36,139 nt of DNA, taken from positions 1 to 36,139 of the forward strand of contig JABFSR010000247.1 in NCBI GenBank assembly GCA_013140495.1, written 5' to 3'. Under the pieces are notes generated by a model. The model was not told where the DNA came from, searched no databases, and saw nothing but the letters and a program-made list of their open reading frames with translations. A program made the position numbers and the translations under genes. Source of the DNA: Verrucomicrobiota bacterium (lineage in GTDB: Bacteria > Verrucomicrobiota > Verrucomicrobiia > Limisphaerales > JADLHS01). Of the stretch, positions 1-9,604 are shown piece after piece. How positions within the stretch are numbered: position 1 is the stretch's first letter; each line of letters begins with the position of its first letter.

Positions 1-30
1 GCCGTTCACTGTGATGGGCAGGTTCAATTG

Positions 31-1317
31 CTAGAGACTGGCGGGAACGGTAATCTGGCCGTCGGTATAATTTCCCCATCCGATAATTGTGCCGTCACCC
101 TTGAGCGCCAGACTGTGATAAGCGCCCGCCGCAATCGCCACCACGTTGGTTGCATTGGCGGGAGTGTTGGCCTGGCCGTAGAAGTTGTTTCCCCAGCCAA
201 CAACTGTGCCGTCGGCTTTGAGTGCCAAACTGTGAGAACCACTCGCAGAAATCGCCATCACATTGGTTGCGTTGGCAGGAGTATTGATCTTGCCGTCGGA
301 GTTGTCTCCCCAACCGATGACCATACCGTCAGCCTTGAGTGCCAGACTATGCTGAGACCCCGCAGCAATTGACACTACACTGGTTGCACTGGCGGGAGTG
401 TTGGTCTGGCCGAAAGAGTTGTCTCCCCAGCCAATGACTGTCCCGTCGGCCTTGAGCGCCAGACTGTGATAATAGCCCGCCGCAATCGCCACCACATTGC
501 TCGCACCGACTGGAACATTGGTCTGGCCGTAGTTGTTGTATCCCCAGCCGACGACCATGCCGTCGGCCTTGAGTGCTAGACTGTGATTCCCGCCCGCCGC
601 AATCGCCATCACATTGGTCGCGATGACTGGAATGGTGGTCTGGCCATAGGTGTTGTATCCCCAGCCAATGACCGTGCCGTTGGTCTTGAGCGCCAGACTG
701 TGATAATAGCCCGCCGCAATCGCCACCACATTGCTCGCACTAGCGGGCGTGTTGGTCTGGCCTTCGCTGTTGCGTCCCCATCCGATAACTGTTCCGTCGG
801 CCTTGAGCGCCAGATTATGATACCCGCCTGCTGTGATTGCGATTGGGTAACCTTTGACGGTCGTTGGGTCAACGAATGGCACATGACATTCATTGGTCAC
901 GAGATTTGGGCCGTTGAGCATAATGGCCGGCGACCAAAACGACTGGTCGGCGCCGCGCCCCACTCCAAAACTGTTGCTGGCCACACAACGATAGTGGTAG
1001 GTGAATCCGGAAGTCAGGTTGGTCAACGCGGCGTTGAAAAACACCGCGCTGGAACCGCTGCCGATGTTTTGCGGTTGGGTACTGTTCCCATACGCGGTGG
1101 AGTTTCCCCATTCAAACCATGCGGTGGAATCCGCTCCGTTCGGATTCACGGTGCCATTGATCGTGGCGCTGGCATTGGTGCCAACGGCCACGATGTTACC
1201 CGCCGCAAGCGTGACCACGCCGGGCGCAATTTGTGCATGAGCGCAGTTGGCAGAGATGAACAACGCCATTGCCGTGAGAGCCGGGAGGGAAAGAAAATTG
1301 TGATTGCTGCATTTCAC
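31..1317 (-). CDS. Exported RCC1-repeat protein, probably cut short by an in-frame TAG
   Basis: Predicted exported protein of 428 residues. I start it at the GTG at 1317 because that gives a good signal peptide (MKCSNHNFLSLPALTAMALF, then ANCAHA-Q); the ATG at 1269 is the alternative. Residues about 30-125 form a fibronectin-III-like domain (NGTVNPNG, AWFEWG, YHYRCVA) often found in front of repeats in Verrucomicrobiota surface proteins. Seven RCC1-type repeats of about 39 residues follow, each with AIAAG.HSLALK.DG.V.GWG.N..GQ, which would build a beta-propeller. The DNA shows a matching 117-bp periodicity. The function is unknown; RCC1 propellers usually mediate protein contacts. The frame ends at TAG (31-33) but continues open to the window edge as QLNLPITVNG, which resembles the domain that usually follows such repeats, so the gene may be prematurely terminated. 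Confidence 0.85.
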   Translation of the reverse strand: MKCSNHNFLSLPALTAMALFISANCAHAQIAPGVVTLAAGNIVAVGTNASATINGTVNPNGADSTAWFEWGNSTAYGNSTQPQNIGSGSSAVFFNAALTNLTSGFTYHYRCVASNSFGVGRGADQSFWSPAIMLNGPNLVTNECHVPFVDPTTVKGYPIAITAGGYHNLALKADGTVIGWGRNSEGQTNTPASASNVVAIAAGYYHSLALKTNGTVIGWGYNTYGQTTIPVIATNVMAIAAGGNHSLALKADGMVVGWGYNNYGQTNVPVGASNVVAIAAGYYHSLALKADGTVIGWGDNSFGQTNTPASATSVVSIAAGSQHSLALKADGMVIGWGDNSDGKINTPANATNVMAISASGSHSLALKADGTVVGWGNNFYGQANTPANATNVVAIAAGAYHSLALKGDGTIIGWGNYTDGQITVPASL

Positions 1318-1718
1318 GGTGCAATGGCGTGTTTGAGAACATCGCCATCCTAGCTCAAAAGGTTGAACTGGCAAGCGCTTGTTCGGGTTCGCTGGATTCG
1401 CGTGATTAAAAAACGGGCGAGGCTGGTGGAGAGGAATATGGACTGCGGTGGCAAAACAATGCGACGACACCGCTTTTGAACGTGAGAAGGGCAGGTAGCT
1501 TCCATACCTCCTGATCGAACGAAAGCGGCGTGGCGCTCCGCTTCCCGCCGCAGTCCACAGCGTCCCGCCTCCTGAGTCGCCCACCTTGACGGTATCCTGA
1601 GCCCTCACAAGGCGTGGGCAAAACGGGCGGAGAGCGGGTGTGTGCATCACGAACAAATCATTTCTTGCCCACCCACTGGCCGACCGGGAGAATCAACCTG
1701 CGTCAACCAAAGCAGGAC
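1318..1718. other. Non-coding region between RCC1 protein and AraC regulator
   Basis: About 400 bases between two divergently read genes, so it should carry both promoters. I could not pick a convincing -35/-10 pair. The centre is occupied by the double-hairpin element at 1439-1557. Open frames running through it from the downstream genes contain no signal peptide or domain and are treated as non-coding. Confidence 0.6.
1439..1557. repeat. REPIN-like double-hairpin element D
   Basis: The arm starting TGGACTGCGG at 1439 is repeated inverted at the right end (CCGCAGTCCA, ending 1557). Within the left arm GCGGTG pairs with CACCGC near 1444-1472. Within the right arm GCGGCG (1525-1530) pairs with CGCCGC (reverse reading of the segment near 1546-1551). 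Each arm is thus its own hairpin and the two arms form a large inverted repeat, with a T/C difference compensated inside each arm. The element lies between divergent genes. No protein-coding function is seen. Confidence 0.65.
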
Positions 1719-2708
1719 ATGAGTTCCGAATCCAATGCCAGACGAACCGATCGCCGCGAACGCGTGGCGGCTTCACAGGCCGCGCCGTTCTCTGAAGCGC
1801 AGGCGTGGCGGGACGTCGGTGCGGGCTGGCAGCCGATCTTCGGCAGTTTTCGCGGCGTGGGTTACAGCATCGAGTGGCATGACTTTTTTGCGAAGCGTGA
1901 TCTGGACTGGGCCGCGAGCTTTCATCCCAACTGCGTGGAGTTGTGTCTGAACCTGGAGGGCGCAGGCTTTGTGAAAGGCCCGGGTGGCTGTGTGGAGTTT
2001 GCACCAGACTCGGCGGGGTTTTACCGCCGCGAGACCGAACCGCTTGCGGCAATGCGTCACGCCGATCAGCATCACCGGTTTCTCACGGTTGAATACTCCG
2101 TTGATTTTCTTGCGAAGCACCTGCACGCCGCGGCGGCGATGTTGCATCCGGTGCTGCGGGCGGCGGTGAACGGGGACAAGGGCAATGCCACCGCCAGCAA
2201 CTCCGTCCGGCTCACGCTCGCTCAACAGCAGATCATCGCCACGCTGCGGCAACCGCCCGTTTATGCCGCAGCGCAACCGATCTGGTATGAATGCAAGGCC
2301 GTGGAACTGGCGTTGATGTTCTTCGTCCAGCCGCCGGTGGAGCAGGAATTGTTCTGCACGCGACAGCAACGCCTGGCGCAGGAGCGCGTGGAACAAGTCA
2401 TGTTATTGCTAAGGCAGAATCTCGCGGAGCCGCCGTCCCTTGAAGATCTCGGTCGCAAGATCGGATGCAGTCATTTTTATCTGAGCCGGATTTTCTCGAC
2501 GCACACCGGTCGGACGATTACGCAGCATCTTCGCCAGCTTCGCATGGACAAGGCCGCCGAGTTGTTGCGCTCTGGAGATTACAATGTCACAGAGGCCGCG
2601 CTCGAAGTCGGCTACAACAGCCTGAGTCATTTCAGCGCGGCGTTCCATGAAACGTTCGGCTGCTGTCCGGGGTTGTATCCGCTGAAAACCCCAACACAGA
2701 AATCATAA
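1719..2708 (+). CDS. AraC-family transcriptional regulator
   Basis: DNA-binding regulator of 329 residues. The N-terminal two thirds (about 1-215) is a sensor domain that I cannot assign to a ligand. The C-terminal 100 residues are a typical double helix-turn-helix of the AraC/XylS family: first HTH around SLEDLGRKIGCSHFYLSRIF, second around NVTEAALEVGYNSLSHFSAAF, then the family signature FHETFGCCPGLYP near the end. The ATG at 1719 was chosen over the upstream in-frame ATG at 1614 because the extra 35 residues are unlike the family and overlap the RCC1 promoter region. It converges with the phosphodiesterase gene (44-base gap, no clear terminator). The regulated genes are unknown. Family certain, ligand unknown. 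Confidence 0.9.
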   Translation: MSSESNARRTDRRERVAASQAAPFSEAQAWRDVGAGWQPIFGSFRGVGYSIEWHDFFAKRDLDWAASFHPNCVELCLNLEGAGFVKGPGGCVEFAPDSAGFYRRETEPLAAMRHADQHHRFLTVEYSVDFLAKHLHAAAAMLHPVLRAAVNGDKGNATASNSVRLTLAQQQIIATLRQPPVYAAAQPIWYECKAVELALMFFVQPPVEQELFCTRQQRLAQERVEQVMLLLRQNLAEPPSLEDLGRKIGCSHFYLSRIFSTHTGRTITQHLRQLRMDKAAELLRSGDYNVTEAALEVGYNSLSHFSAAFHETFGCCPGLYPLKTPTQKS

Positions 2709-2752
2709 CCCCCCCTCGCATGTCGGCGGTCACGGGCGAACCAAAGCTCAAA

Positions 2753-3682
2753 TCATTTGAAGGCGCTGATCACAGGCGTGCCGTCCATTGCAGCGATGGG
2801 CTGCACACCCAACAACCATAGAGCCGTGGCAGCGGTGTCGCAGGTGCCCACAGAGTCGGTGATCGTGAAGCGCTTCCTGACGCCCTGCCCCCACGCGATC
2901 CACGGAATCGTCTTGTCCTCGGGCGTGCCCTGGCTGTGCCCCTTGCCGTGTCCGCCGTGATCGGCACTGATGATGATCACGCTTTGGCGCGCGATGCCTG
3001 CCTTCCGAATGGCTTTTTGGATGATTCCCAATGCCACGTCCGTTTCGGCAAAGGCCTTTAGTTGCTCCGGTGTGTCCCATCCAAATTCATGGCCAATCGT
3101 GTCTGTGTCGGTGAAATGAATGAAGCACAGGTTTGGTTTGTTCTTGATGATGTAACCTGCCGCATTCGTCGCCACCTGGATTGCGAAAATGTTTCCCTCC
3201 TTTTTGACGACCTTGCCACCGCTATCACTCTTCATCACCACAACCGCGTTGGCCGCATCGTACCAGAACTCATCCACGGTGTTCGGTTGGAGAAAATGGC
3301 GGAACTTTTCCTTGCCCACAAACATCGCGGTCGAGAGGCCTGCCTGCCTGGCGGCAGTGAAAACAGTGGGCACGCTGACAAGGCCGTTCGAAGGCGACCA
3401 ATTGTTCCAAGTGACGCCATGCTTTTCCATGGGAACTCCGGTCAACATCGAAGTGTGTGCGGGCAATGTAAGCGAAGGGTTGATGGTTTGAGCCAGCCAG
3501 GTGCAAGCCCCTTCCTTCACCAGCTTCTGGAGCACCGGCATTTTGCTGTGCTGAATACCTTCGGGTTTACCGCCATCAATGCTGATGATGAAAACGTGCT
3601 CGACGCGAGCAGCCGCGCTGGCGGCGGTCCCAAAACAAAACAACGCGGCGAGAACAACAAAACGCGAAACAATTCCAATCAT
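2753..3682 (-). CDS. Secreted type I phosphodiesterase / alkaline-phosphatase-superfamily enzyme
   Basis: Exported metal-dependent phosphoesterase of 309 residues. ATG at 3682 gives the signal peptide MIGIVSRFVVLAALFCFGTA, ending ASA-A. The metal and nucleophile residues of the nucleotide pyrophosphatase/phosphodiesterase family are all visible: ISIDGG (Asp36), the nucleophile Thr72 in SLTLPAHTSMLTG, Asp192, Asp194 and His198 in FTDTDTIGH, Asp241-His242 in SADHGGHGKGH and His249. It is shorter than eukaryotic NPPs (catalytic domain only). The substrate is not evident and could be nucleotides, phospholipid head groups or phosphonates. It is read divergently from the outer-membrane barrel gene with about 155 bases between starts, so the two may share control. 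Confidence 0.88.
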   Translation of the reverse strand: MIGIVSRFVVLAALFCFGTAASAAARVEHVFIISIDGGKPEGIQHSKMPVLQKLVKEGACTWLAQTINPSLTLPAHTSMLTGVPMEKHGVTWNNWSPSNGLVSVPTVFTAARQAGLSTAMFVGKEKFRHFLQPNTVDEFWYDAANAVVVMKSDSGGKVVKKEGNIFAIQVATNAAGYIIKNKPNLCFIHFTDTDTIGHEFGWDTPEQLKAFAETDVALGIIQKAIRKAGIARQSVIIISADHGGHGKGHSQGTPEDKTIPWIAWGQGVRKRFTITDSVGTCDTAATALWLLGVQPIAAMDGTPVISAFK

Positions 3683-3837
3683 GGTCCGCTGATTGTCGCC
3701 GAGTGCGCCGGTAGCGCAAGTGAACATTGAGTGTCAGACTGATGGCAGCAACTCAGGAAAGTCCATGGCAAGCGACCGACAAACATTCGCAAGCCACCGT
3801 TAGCGCGAACTTGTGCGTCCGTCTAGCCTTCACTCGC

Positions 3838-4692
3838 ATGAAGAACAAAACATCATTCACAGCAATCAATCGAAACAAGTTTCTGACCACGCTGCTGGCT
3901 TGCTGGCTGGCAACGGGTTTGGCAACAGCAACAGAACGACGATTCACCTACAGCTACGAGCCTGAAACCCTGCCCAAGGGTGCCGCTGAATTTGAACAGT
4001 CGGTCACCCTTGGCACTCAGCGCACCAAAGGCGGAGACGTGATGCAGGAAAACTACAACAAGTGGAAGCTGCGCGAGGAGCTTGAGATTGGCGTGACAGA
4101 CAAATACACATTGGGGCTCTACCTCAACTTCGAGGCCGAGAGTTTTCGCGATACCAGCGTGTCACCCGCCGTGAACGAATCGGAGTTCAAGTTCGGCGGC
4201 ATTTCGATTGAGAACCGTTACATGCTGCTCAATCCGGCGGAACACGCAGTGGGCCTGACGCTGTATCTCGAGCCCACCTTCGGCGGAGATGAAGCGGAGT
4301 TGGAGCAGAAGATTATTCTCGGCCAGCGTTACGGTGACTGGAAATGGGCATTGAATCTCAGCCATGCAACGGAGTGGGCGGATAACTTTCACTCGACGGA
4401 AGGGGAACTGGAGGCGACGTTCGGCATCACGCGCGACATTCACAAGAACTGGTCGCTCGGTCTGGAGTTTAGAAATCACAATGCGTTGCCTGAATACGAC
4501 AAGTTGGAGCACACTGTATTTTATCTCGGGCCGGTGCTGAGTTATCGCACCGAAAAATGGTGGACCACGCTCACCATCATGCCGCAGATTTACGGAAAAG
4601 ATTTTCAGGGCAATCCGGACAACAACAAATCACTCGTTCTGGACGGGCATGAACGCCTGGAAGTGCGATTCTTGTTTGGCGTCAGTTTTTGA
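3838..4692 (+). CDS. Predicted outer-membrane beta-barrel protein
   Basis: Protein of 284 residues with an N-terminal hydrophobic signal (NKFLTTLLACWLATGLATA) and a mature part made of alternating polar/hydrophobic strands rich in aromatic residues (FTYSYEPETLPKG, LEIGVTDKYTLGLYLNFEAE, WKWALNLSHATEW). It ends in LEVRFLFGVSF. The terminal Phe and repeated two-residue periodicity are typical of bacterial outer-membrane barrels. The ATG at 3838 places the signal peptide at the N-terminus; the frame open from 3727 adds a non-signal-like stretch. The stop is TGA followed at once by more in-register TGAs. No specific transport role can be assigned. The neighbouring cytochrome lipoprotein gene is on the same strand, separated by a hairpin element. 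Confidence 0.75.
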   Translation: MKNKTSFTAINRNKFLTTLLACWLATGLATATERRFTYSYEPETLPKGAAEFEQSVTLGTQRTKGGDVMQENYNKWKLREELEIGVTDKYTLGLYLNFEAESFRDTSVSPAVNESEFKFGGISIENRYMLLNPAEHAVGLTLYLEPTFGGDEAELEQKIILGQRYGDWKWALNLSHATEWADNFHSTEGELEATFGITRDIHKNWSLGLEFRNHNALPEYDKLEHTVFYLGPVLSYRTEKWWTTLTIMPQIYGKDFQGNPDNNKSLVLDGHERLEVRFLFGVSF

Positions 4693-4718
4693 TGATGATG
4701 CTGAGGACTTTATTCACC

Positions 4719-4786
4719 GGAGCGCGGACATCCGTGTCCGCACGAACCGCAACCCCGGAACTCGCGGACAAAGCTGTCCGCGCTCC
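4719..4786. repeat. REPIN-like double-hairpin element A
   Basis: The left arm is GGAGCGCGGACA TCCG TGTCCGC (4719-4741) and the right arm is GCGGACA AAGC TGTCCGCGCTCC (4764-4786). Each arm folds as GCGGACA/TGTCCGC with a 4-base loop. The outer ends GGAGCGCGGACA and TGTCCGCGCTCC are perfect inverted repeats of 12 bases. It fills the gap between the outer-membrane barrel and the cytochrome gene. A GGAG head next to a palindrome resembles the GTAG-type head of REP sequences. Confidence 0.75.
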
Positions 4787-4814
4787 TGATCGTTGCGGAT
4801 TCATTTCCCAGTTT

Positions 4815-5129
4815 ATGGCGCGCTTCAAACTGGCAGTTCTCACACTTGCCACCGCGATCTTTGCGGGAATTGCAGGGTGCGCCACGATGCACGCGCCCCC
4901 GCCGCCACCAGCCACCGGATTGGGAACAACTTCACCGGAAGAATTTGACGCCGCCCGCAAGCTATACGTCAGCCAGTGCGGTCGCTGCCACAAGTTTTAC
5001 GATCCAAACAAATACACAGACTCGGAATGGAACGGCTGGATGCGAAAAATGGCAAAGAAATCAAAGCTCGGTGCGGAGCAGGAGGAAATTCTTGCGAGGC
5101 ATCTGGCGCTTTACCGGTCGGAAAAATAA
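4815..5129 (+). CDS. Small c-type cytochrome lipoprotein
   Basis: Protein of 104 residues. ATG at 4815 gives the lipoprotein signal MARFKLAVLTLATAIFAGIA-G-C with Cys22 as the lipidated residue, followed by a proline-rich linker (HAPPPPPATG). The mature domain has one c-type haem motif, CGRCH, at Cys55-Cys58-His59, with methionines in WMRKMAKKSKL as candidate distal ligands. It is probably a membrane-tethered periplasmic electron carrier. Similar small proteins with FYDPNKYTDSEWNGWM-like sequence occur as single-haem diheme-like cytochromes. The partner enzyme is not visible here. A longer in-frame reading back to 4689 would run through hairpin element A and is rejected. Confidence 0.82.
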   Translation: MARFKLAVLTLATAIFAGIAGCATMHAPPPPPATGLGTTSPEEFDAARKLYVSQCGRCHKFYDPNKYTDSEWNGWMRKMAKKSKLGAEQEEILARHLALYRSEK

Positions 5130-5196
5130 TTCCCCGTTCAAAGTCTGGCGAAAGTTTTGAGTTTCGCCATACAGTTGATTGTGTTTCCATGCGGAT

Positions 5197-5925
5197 GTGA
5201 CGAAGACTTTTGCGCAACTCGGTTTTCCCGGAAGACTCATCGCCGTCGAAGGACTTGATGGCTCGGGGAAGTCCACGCAGATCTATCTGCTCAAGCGCTG
5301 GCTTGAGACACAGGGGTTGAAGGTGTTTTTCAGCGAATGGAATTCCTCCGAACTGGTCAAGAGCGCCACAAGCAAGGGCAAGAAACAGGAGCTGCTCACG
5401 CCCACGACATTCTCACTGATTCATGCCACGGATTTTGCGGATCGTTACGAGCGGCACCTCATGCCGTTGCTGCGCGCGGGTTATCTGGTGTTGTGCGACC
5501 GCTACATTTACACGGCGTTCGCGCGCGACATCGTGCGTGGCTGCCAGCCGCAATGGGTGCGGGACATTTACAACTTCGCCGCGCTGCCCGACCTGACGTT
5601 CTTCTTCAAGGCTGATCTCGAAGTTTCGCTCAACCGCATCCTCGATGGCCGTCCTGAATTGAAATACTTCGAGGCCGGCATGGACCTGCGCATCTCGAAT
5701 GATCCCTACGAAAGCTTCCGCATCTTTCAGGGCCGCATACTGGACCAGTATCTATCCATGAGCAACGAGTTCAAATTCGTGCTCGTTGATGCAAACGAGA
5801 ACATAGAAACCCAGCAGAATATTGTGCGCTCGCTCGTGGCGAAGAAGATCGAGCTCGCAAAATTCTCGTGGCGCGCAAACGGCAACGGCAAGAACGGGAA
5901 AACAACTTCATCCTGCCATGCCTAA
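5197..5925 (+). CDS. Thymidylate-kinase-like P-loop kinase, first of tandem pair
   Basis: Protein of 242 residues (from GTG 5197; TTG 5179 is the alternative, and there is no in-frame ATG before the P-loop). Intact Walker A EGLDGSGKST places Lys25 and Ser26 in the nucleotide site, and CDRYIYTAFARD matches the DR(Y/F) motif of dTMP kinases. The tail FVLVDANENIETQQNIV corresponds to the usual C-terminal TMPK strand and helix. Instead of the usual arginine-rich lid it has the block KYFEAGMDLRISNDPYESF, which is shared with the neighbour, so this is a TMPK-like subfamily and dTMP as substrate is an inference. It overlaps the second kinase by 8 bases (ATGCCTAA), implying coupled translation. Confidence 0.82.
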   Translation: MTKTFAQLGFPGRLIAVEGLDGSGKSTQIYLLKRWLETQGLKVFFSEWNSSELVKSATSKGKKQELLTPTTFSLIHATDFADRYERHLMPLLRAGYLVLCDRYIYTAFARDIVRGCQPQWVRDIYNFAALPDLTFFFKADLEVSLNRILDGRPELKYFEAGMDLRISNDPYESFRIFQGRILDQYLSMSNEFKFVLVDANENIETQQNIVRSLVAKKIELAKFSWRANGNGKNGKTTSSCHA

Positions 5926-6670
5926 ATCCAGCACCAAAAACAACCGCAACGCCCGGGTCATCGTTCCGCAGAAGACCGCACGGCGCTTTTTCGGTCATGG
6001 CATTCCCGGCGTGGACGTGGAAAAACTCGCGGGCCGGCTCATCGTGGTCGAAGGCGCGGACGGCTCAGGTCGCTCGACACAAATCAAATGGCTGGTGGAG
6101 TGGCTTGAAAGCAACGGTCACTCCACCGTGCAAGTCGGCTTGAAACGGTCATCGCTTGTGAGCGAGGAACTTGAACGCGCACAGGAGGGAAACATTCTGA
6201 GCCGCACGACGCTGAGTTTGTTTTACGCCACGGATTTTGCGGATCAGATGGAGAACATCATCCTGCCAGCCTTGCGCGCGGGTCAGATGGTGCTGGCCGA
6301 CCGTTACATCTACACGCTGATGGCTCGCGACATCGTGCGCGGCATGGACGAAGACTGGCTGAAAAACCTTTACGGCATGGCGCTTGTGCCGGACGCGGTC
6401 TTCTATCTCAACGTCGCTCCGGAGGAACTGGTGCAGCGCACCTTTGCCAAATACGCAGCGCTTGATTACTGGGAAAGCGGCATGGACATCGGATTGTCCC
6501 GCGACATTTTTGACAGCTTCCTGAAATACCAGGCGCTGATGGAGCAGCAATTCAAACGACTGCAACGCACTTACGGCTTCGACATCATTGACGGCCATCG
6601 CCCCGTGGAAACCATCAATGACGAACTGCGGCGCAAGACGGAGGCGGTGTTGACCGGCCAGGGCAGGTAA
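5918..6670 (+). CDS. Thymidylate-kinase-like paralogue with Arg in the P-loop
   Basis: Protein of 250 residues, homologous over its whole length to the preceding gene. It has a basic N-terminal extension of about 35 residues absent from the first protein. Its Walker A reads EGADGSGRST: the normally invariant Lys is Arg52 (codon CGC). ADRYIYTLMARDIVRG and YWESGMDIGLSRDIFDSF match the partner closely, and the C-terminus is FDIIDGHRPVETIND. TMPKs are dimers, so the overlapping stop/start suggests the two could form a heterodimer with this subunit regulatory or altered in catalysis. Alternatively the Arg may be tolerated in this subfamily. ATG 5918 overlaps the upstream stop. Family assignment is firm, activity uncertain. 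Confidence 0.82.
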   Translation: MPKSSTKNNRNARVIVPQKTARRFFGHGIPGVDVEKLAGRLIVVEGADGSGRSTQIKWLVEWLESNGHSTVQVGLKRSSLVSEELERAQEGNILSRTTLSLFYATDFADQMENIILPALRAGQMVLADRYIYTLMARDIVRGMDEDWLKNLYGMALVPDAVFYLNVAPEELVQRTFAKYAALDYWESGMDIGLSRDIFDSFLKYQALMEQQFKRLQRTYGFDIIDGHRPVETINDELRRKTEAVLTGQGR

Positions 6671-6745
6671 CAGGGGGAAGCACCACTGTAATCATTCCCT
6701 TTTGATTCCTCTTGAGTCGCATTGCTTCATTCGCACAATGGCCCG

Positions 6746-8862
<2,117 letters not shown>

Positions 8863-8929
8863 AACACCGGACGCAAAGCCTAAAATCCCTTCAATGCCAA
8901 ATCTTGTTTGCCTTCTGCGGGCTGCGTAA

Positions 8930-9151
8930 TCACTTGCGTATCCGTGAAAGACAATAAAGGAAGGCAACCGAAAAACCGATCCCGAATGCCATGAATATTC
9001 GTTTGCCCGAAGCGCCATTGTGAATTGTGAACGGCTCCCCGACGAGTTGTCCCCGTGCTGTGGAGTTATGACTCGTGAAACTGTCTCTTCTTGAAAGTCC
9101 AAACGACCCTATCGCACCAAGCATAAACAAAAGGCACAGGAGTTTGTTCAT
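8930..9151 (-). CDS. Possible small membrane protein
   Basis: Candidate protein of 73 residues starting at ATG 9151. It has a hydrophobic N-terminus (MNKLLCLLFMLGAIGSFG), a polar middle, and a second hydrophobic segment near the C-terminus (IFMAFGIGFSVAFLYCL) ending in a basic RIRK. This fits a two-segment membrane protein or a signal peptide plus anchor. I recognise no family. The ribosome site is weak. It sits just downstream of the decayed DUF433/DUF5615 pair and overlaps the frame-shifted tail of that toxin, so it may be part of what replaced the toxin's 3' end. Confidence 0.4.
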   Translation of the reverse strand: MNKLLCLLFMLGAIGSFGLSRRDSFTSHNSTARGQLVGEPFTIHNGASGKRIFMAFGIGFSVAFLYCLSRIRK

Positions 9152-9335
9152 AAAAGTTGGTTCGTTCATTCATTGAGCAGTCCAGTAAAGATGGACCTCT
9201 ACGGTTTGAAGCCAGCGCGAACAGCTTTCCGTTCTTGATGCCGCTCCAACCCATCTTCTGAGCCGAGACGGCGTAGTGTCCAGTCAACGCACGGCTCAAC
9301 CGCCAGTTCAAGCACTCGTCAATCAGGATGCGCAT
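9066..9335 (-). pseudogene. Truncated DUF5615 PIN-like toxin
   Basis: Reads MRILIDECLNWRLSRALTGH and then QKMGWSGIKNGKLFALAS, which is the start of the DUF5615 (Mut7-C/PIN-like) toxin family, including the early acidic residues Asp6-Glu7. After about residue 44 the expected strand with a second conserved Asp (usually followed by xxDxN) is missing. The frame instead runs through unrelated sequence (RRGPSLLDCSMNERTN) to a stop at 9066. Full-length members are about 110-120 residues with a very different C-terminus, so only about 9204-9335 is genuine. It starts 3 bases after the antitoxin stop, the usual layout of this pair. I judge it inactive. Confidence 0.65.
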
Positions 9336-9338
9336 GGC

Positions 9339-9560
9339 TCAGACCGTTTCCAACATCTTCAGCTTGGCCGCCTCTATGACCGCGATGACCTGGGTGCGCT
9401 TCACGGAAGGAAAACCATCCAGAAAATCCTCGATGGATTCGCCACCCTCGAGATAATCAATCAGGTTTTGCAGCGGGACGCGCGTGCCGATGAAAACAGG
9501 TGTGCCACCCATGATTTCGGGATCGGAATGAACCACGCCGTTCAATTCTGCCATTTTCAT
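9339..9560 (-). CDS. DUF433 antitoxin
   Basis: Protein of 73 residues from ATG 9560. The sequence HSDPEIMGGTPVFIGTRVPL, then NLIDYLEGGESIEDFLDGFPSV and the closing helix AVIEAAKLKMLE, is the full DUF433 domain, a winged-helix-like DNA-binding antitoxin normally paired with a DUF5615 toxin. The pair order (antitoxin first, 3-base gap) is conserved here although the toxin is truncated. The antitoxin itself looks intact and could still bind its operator. The region between its start and rnhB is only 44 bases. Confidence 0.85.
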   Translation of the reverse strand: MKMAELNGVVHSDPEIMGGTPVFIGTRVPLQNLIDYLEGGESIEDFLDGFPSVKRTQVIAVIEAAKLKMLETV

Positions 9561-9604
9561 ACACGGAGAATACCAGTTGTTCGGCAAGCGTGCCTGCAAT
9601 ATTT

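Noticed and set aside
31..850. 117-bp periodic DNA that could be mistaken for a CRISPR or minisatellite array
   Set aside because: The period equals 39 codons and the units encode RCC1 repeats with codon-position variation; there are no unique spacers.
583..1353. 256-residue plus-strand open frame opposite the RCC1 protein
   Set aside because: It consists of mirrored RCC1 repeats (RRNRHHI) and has no independent support.
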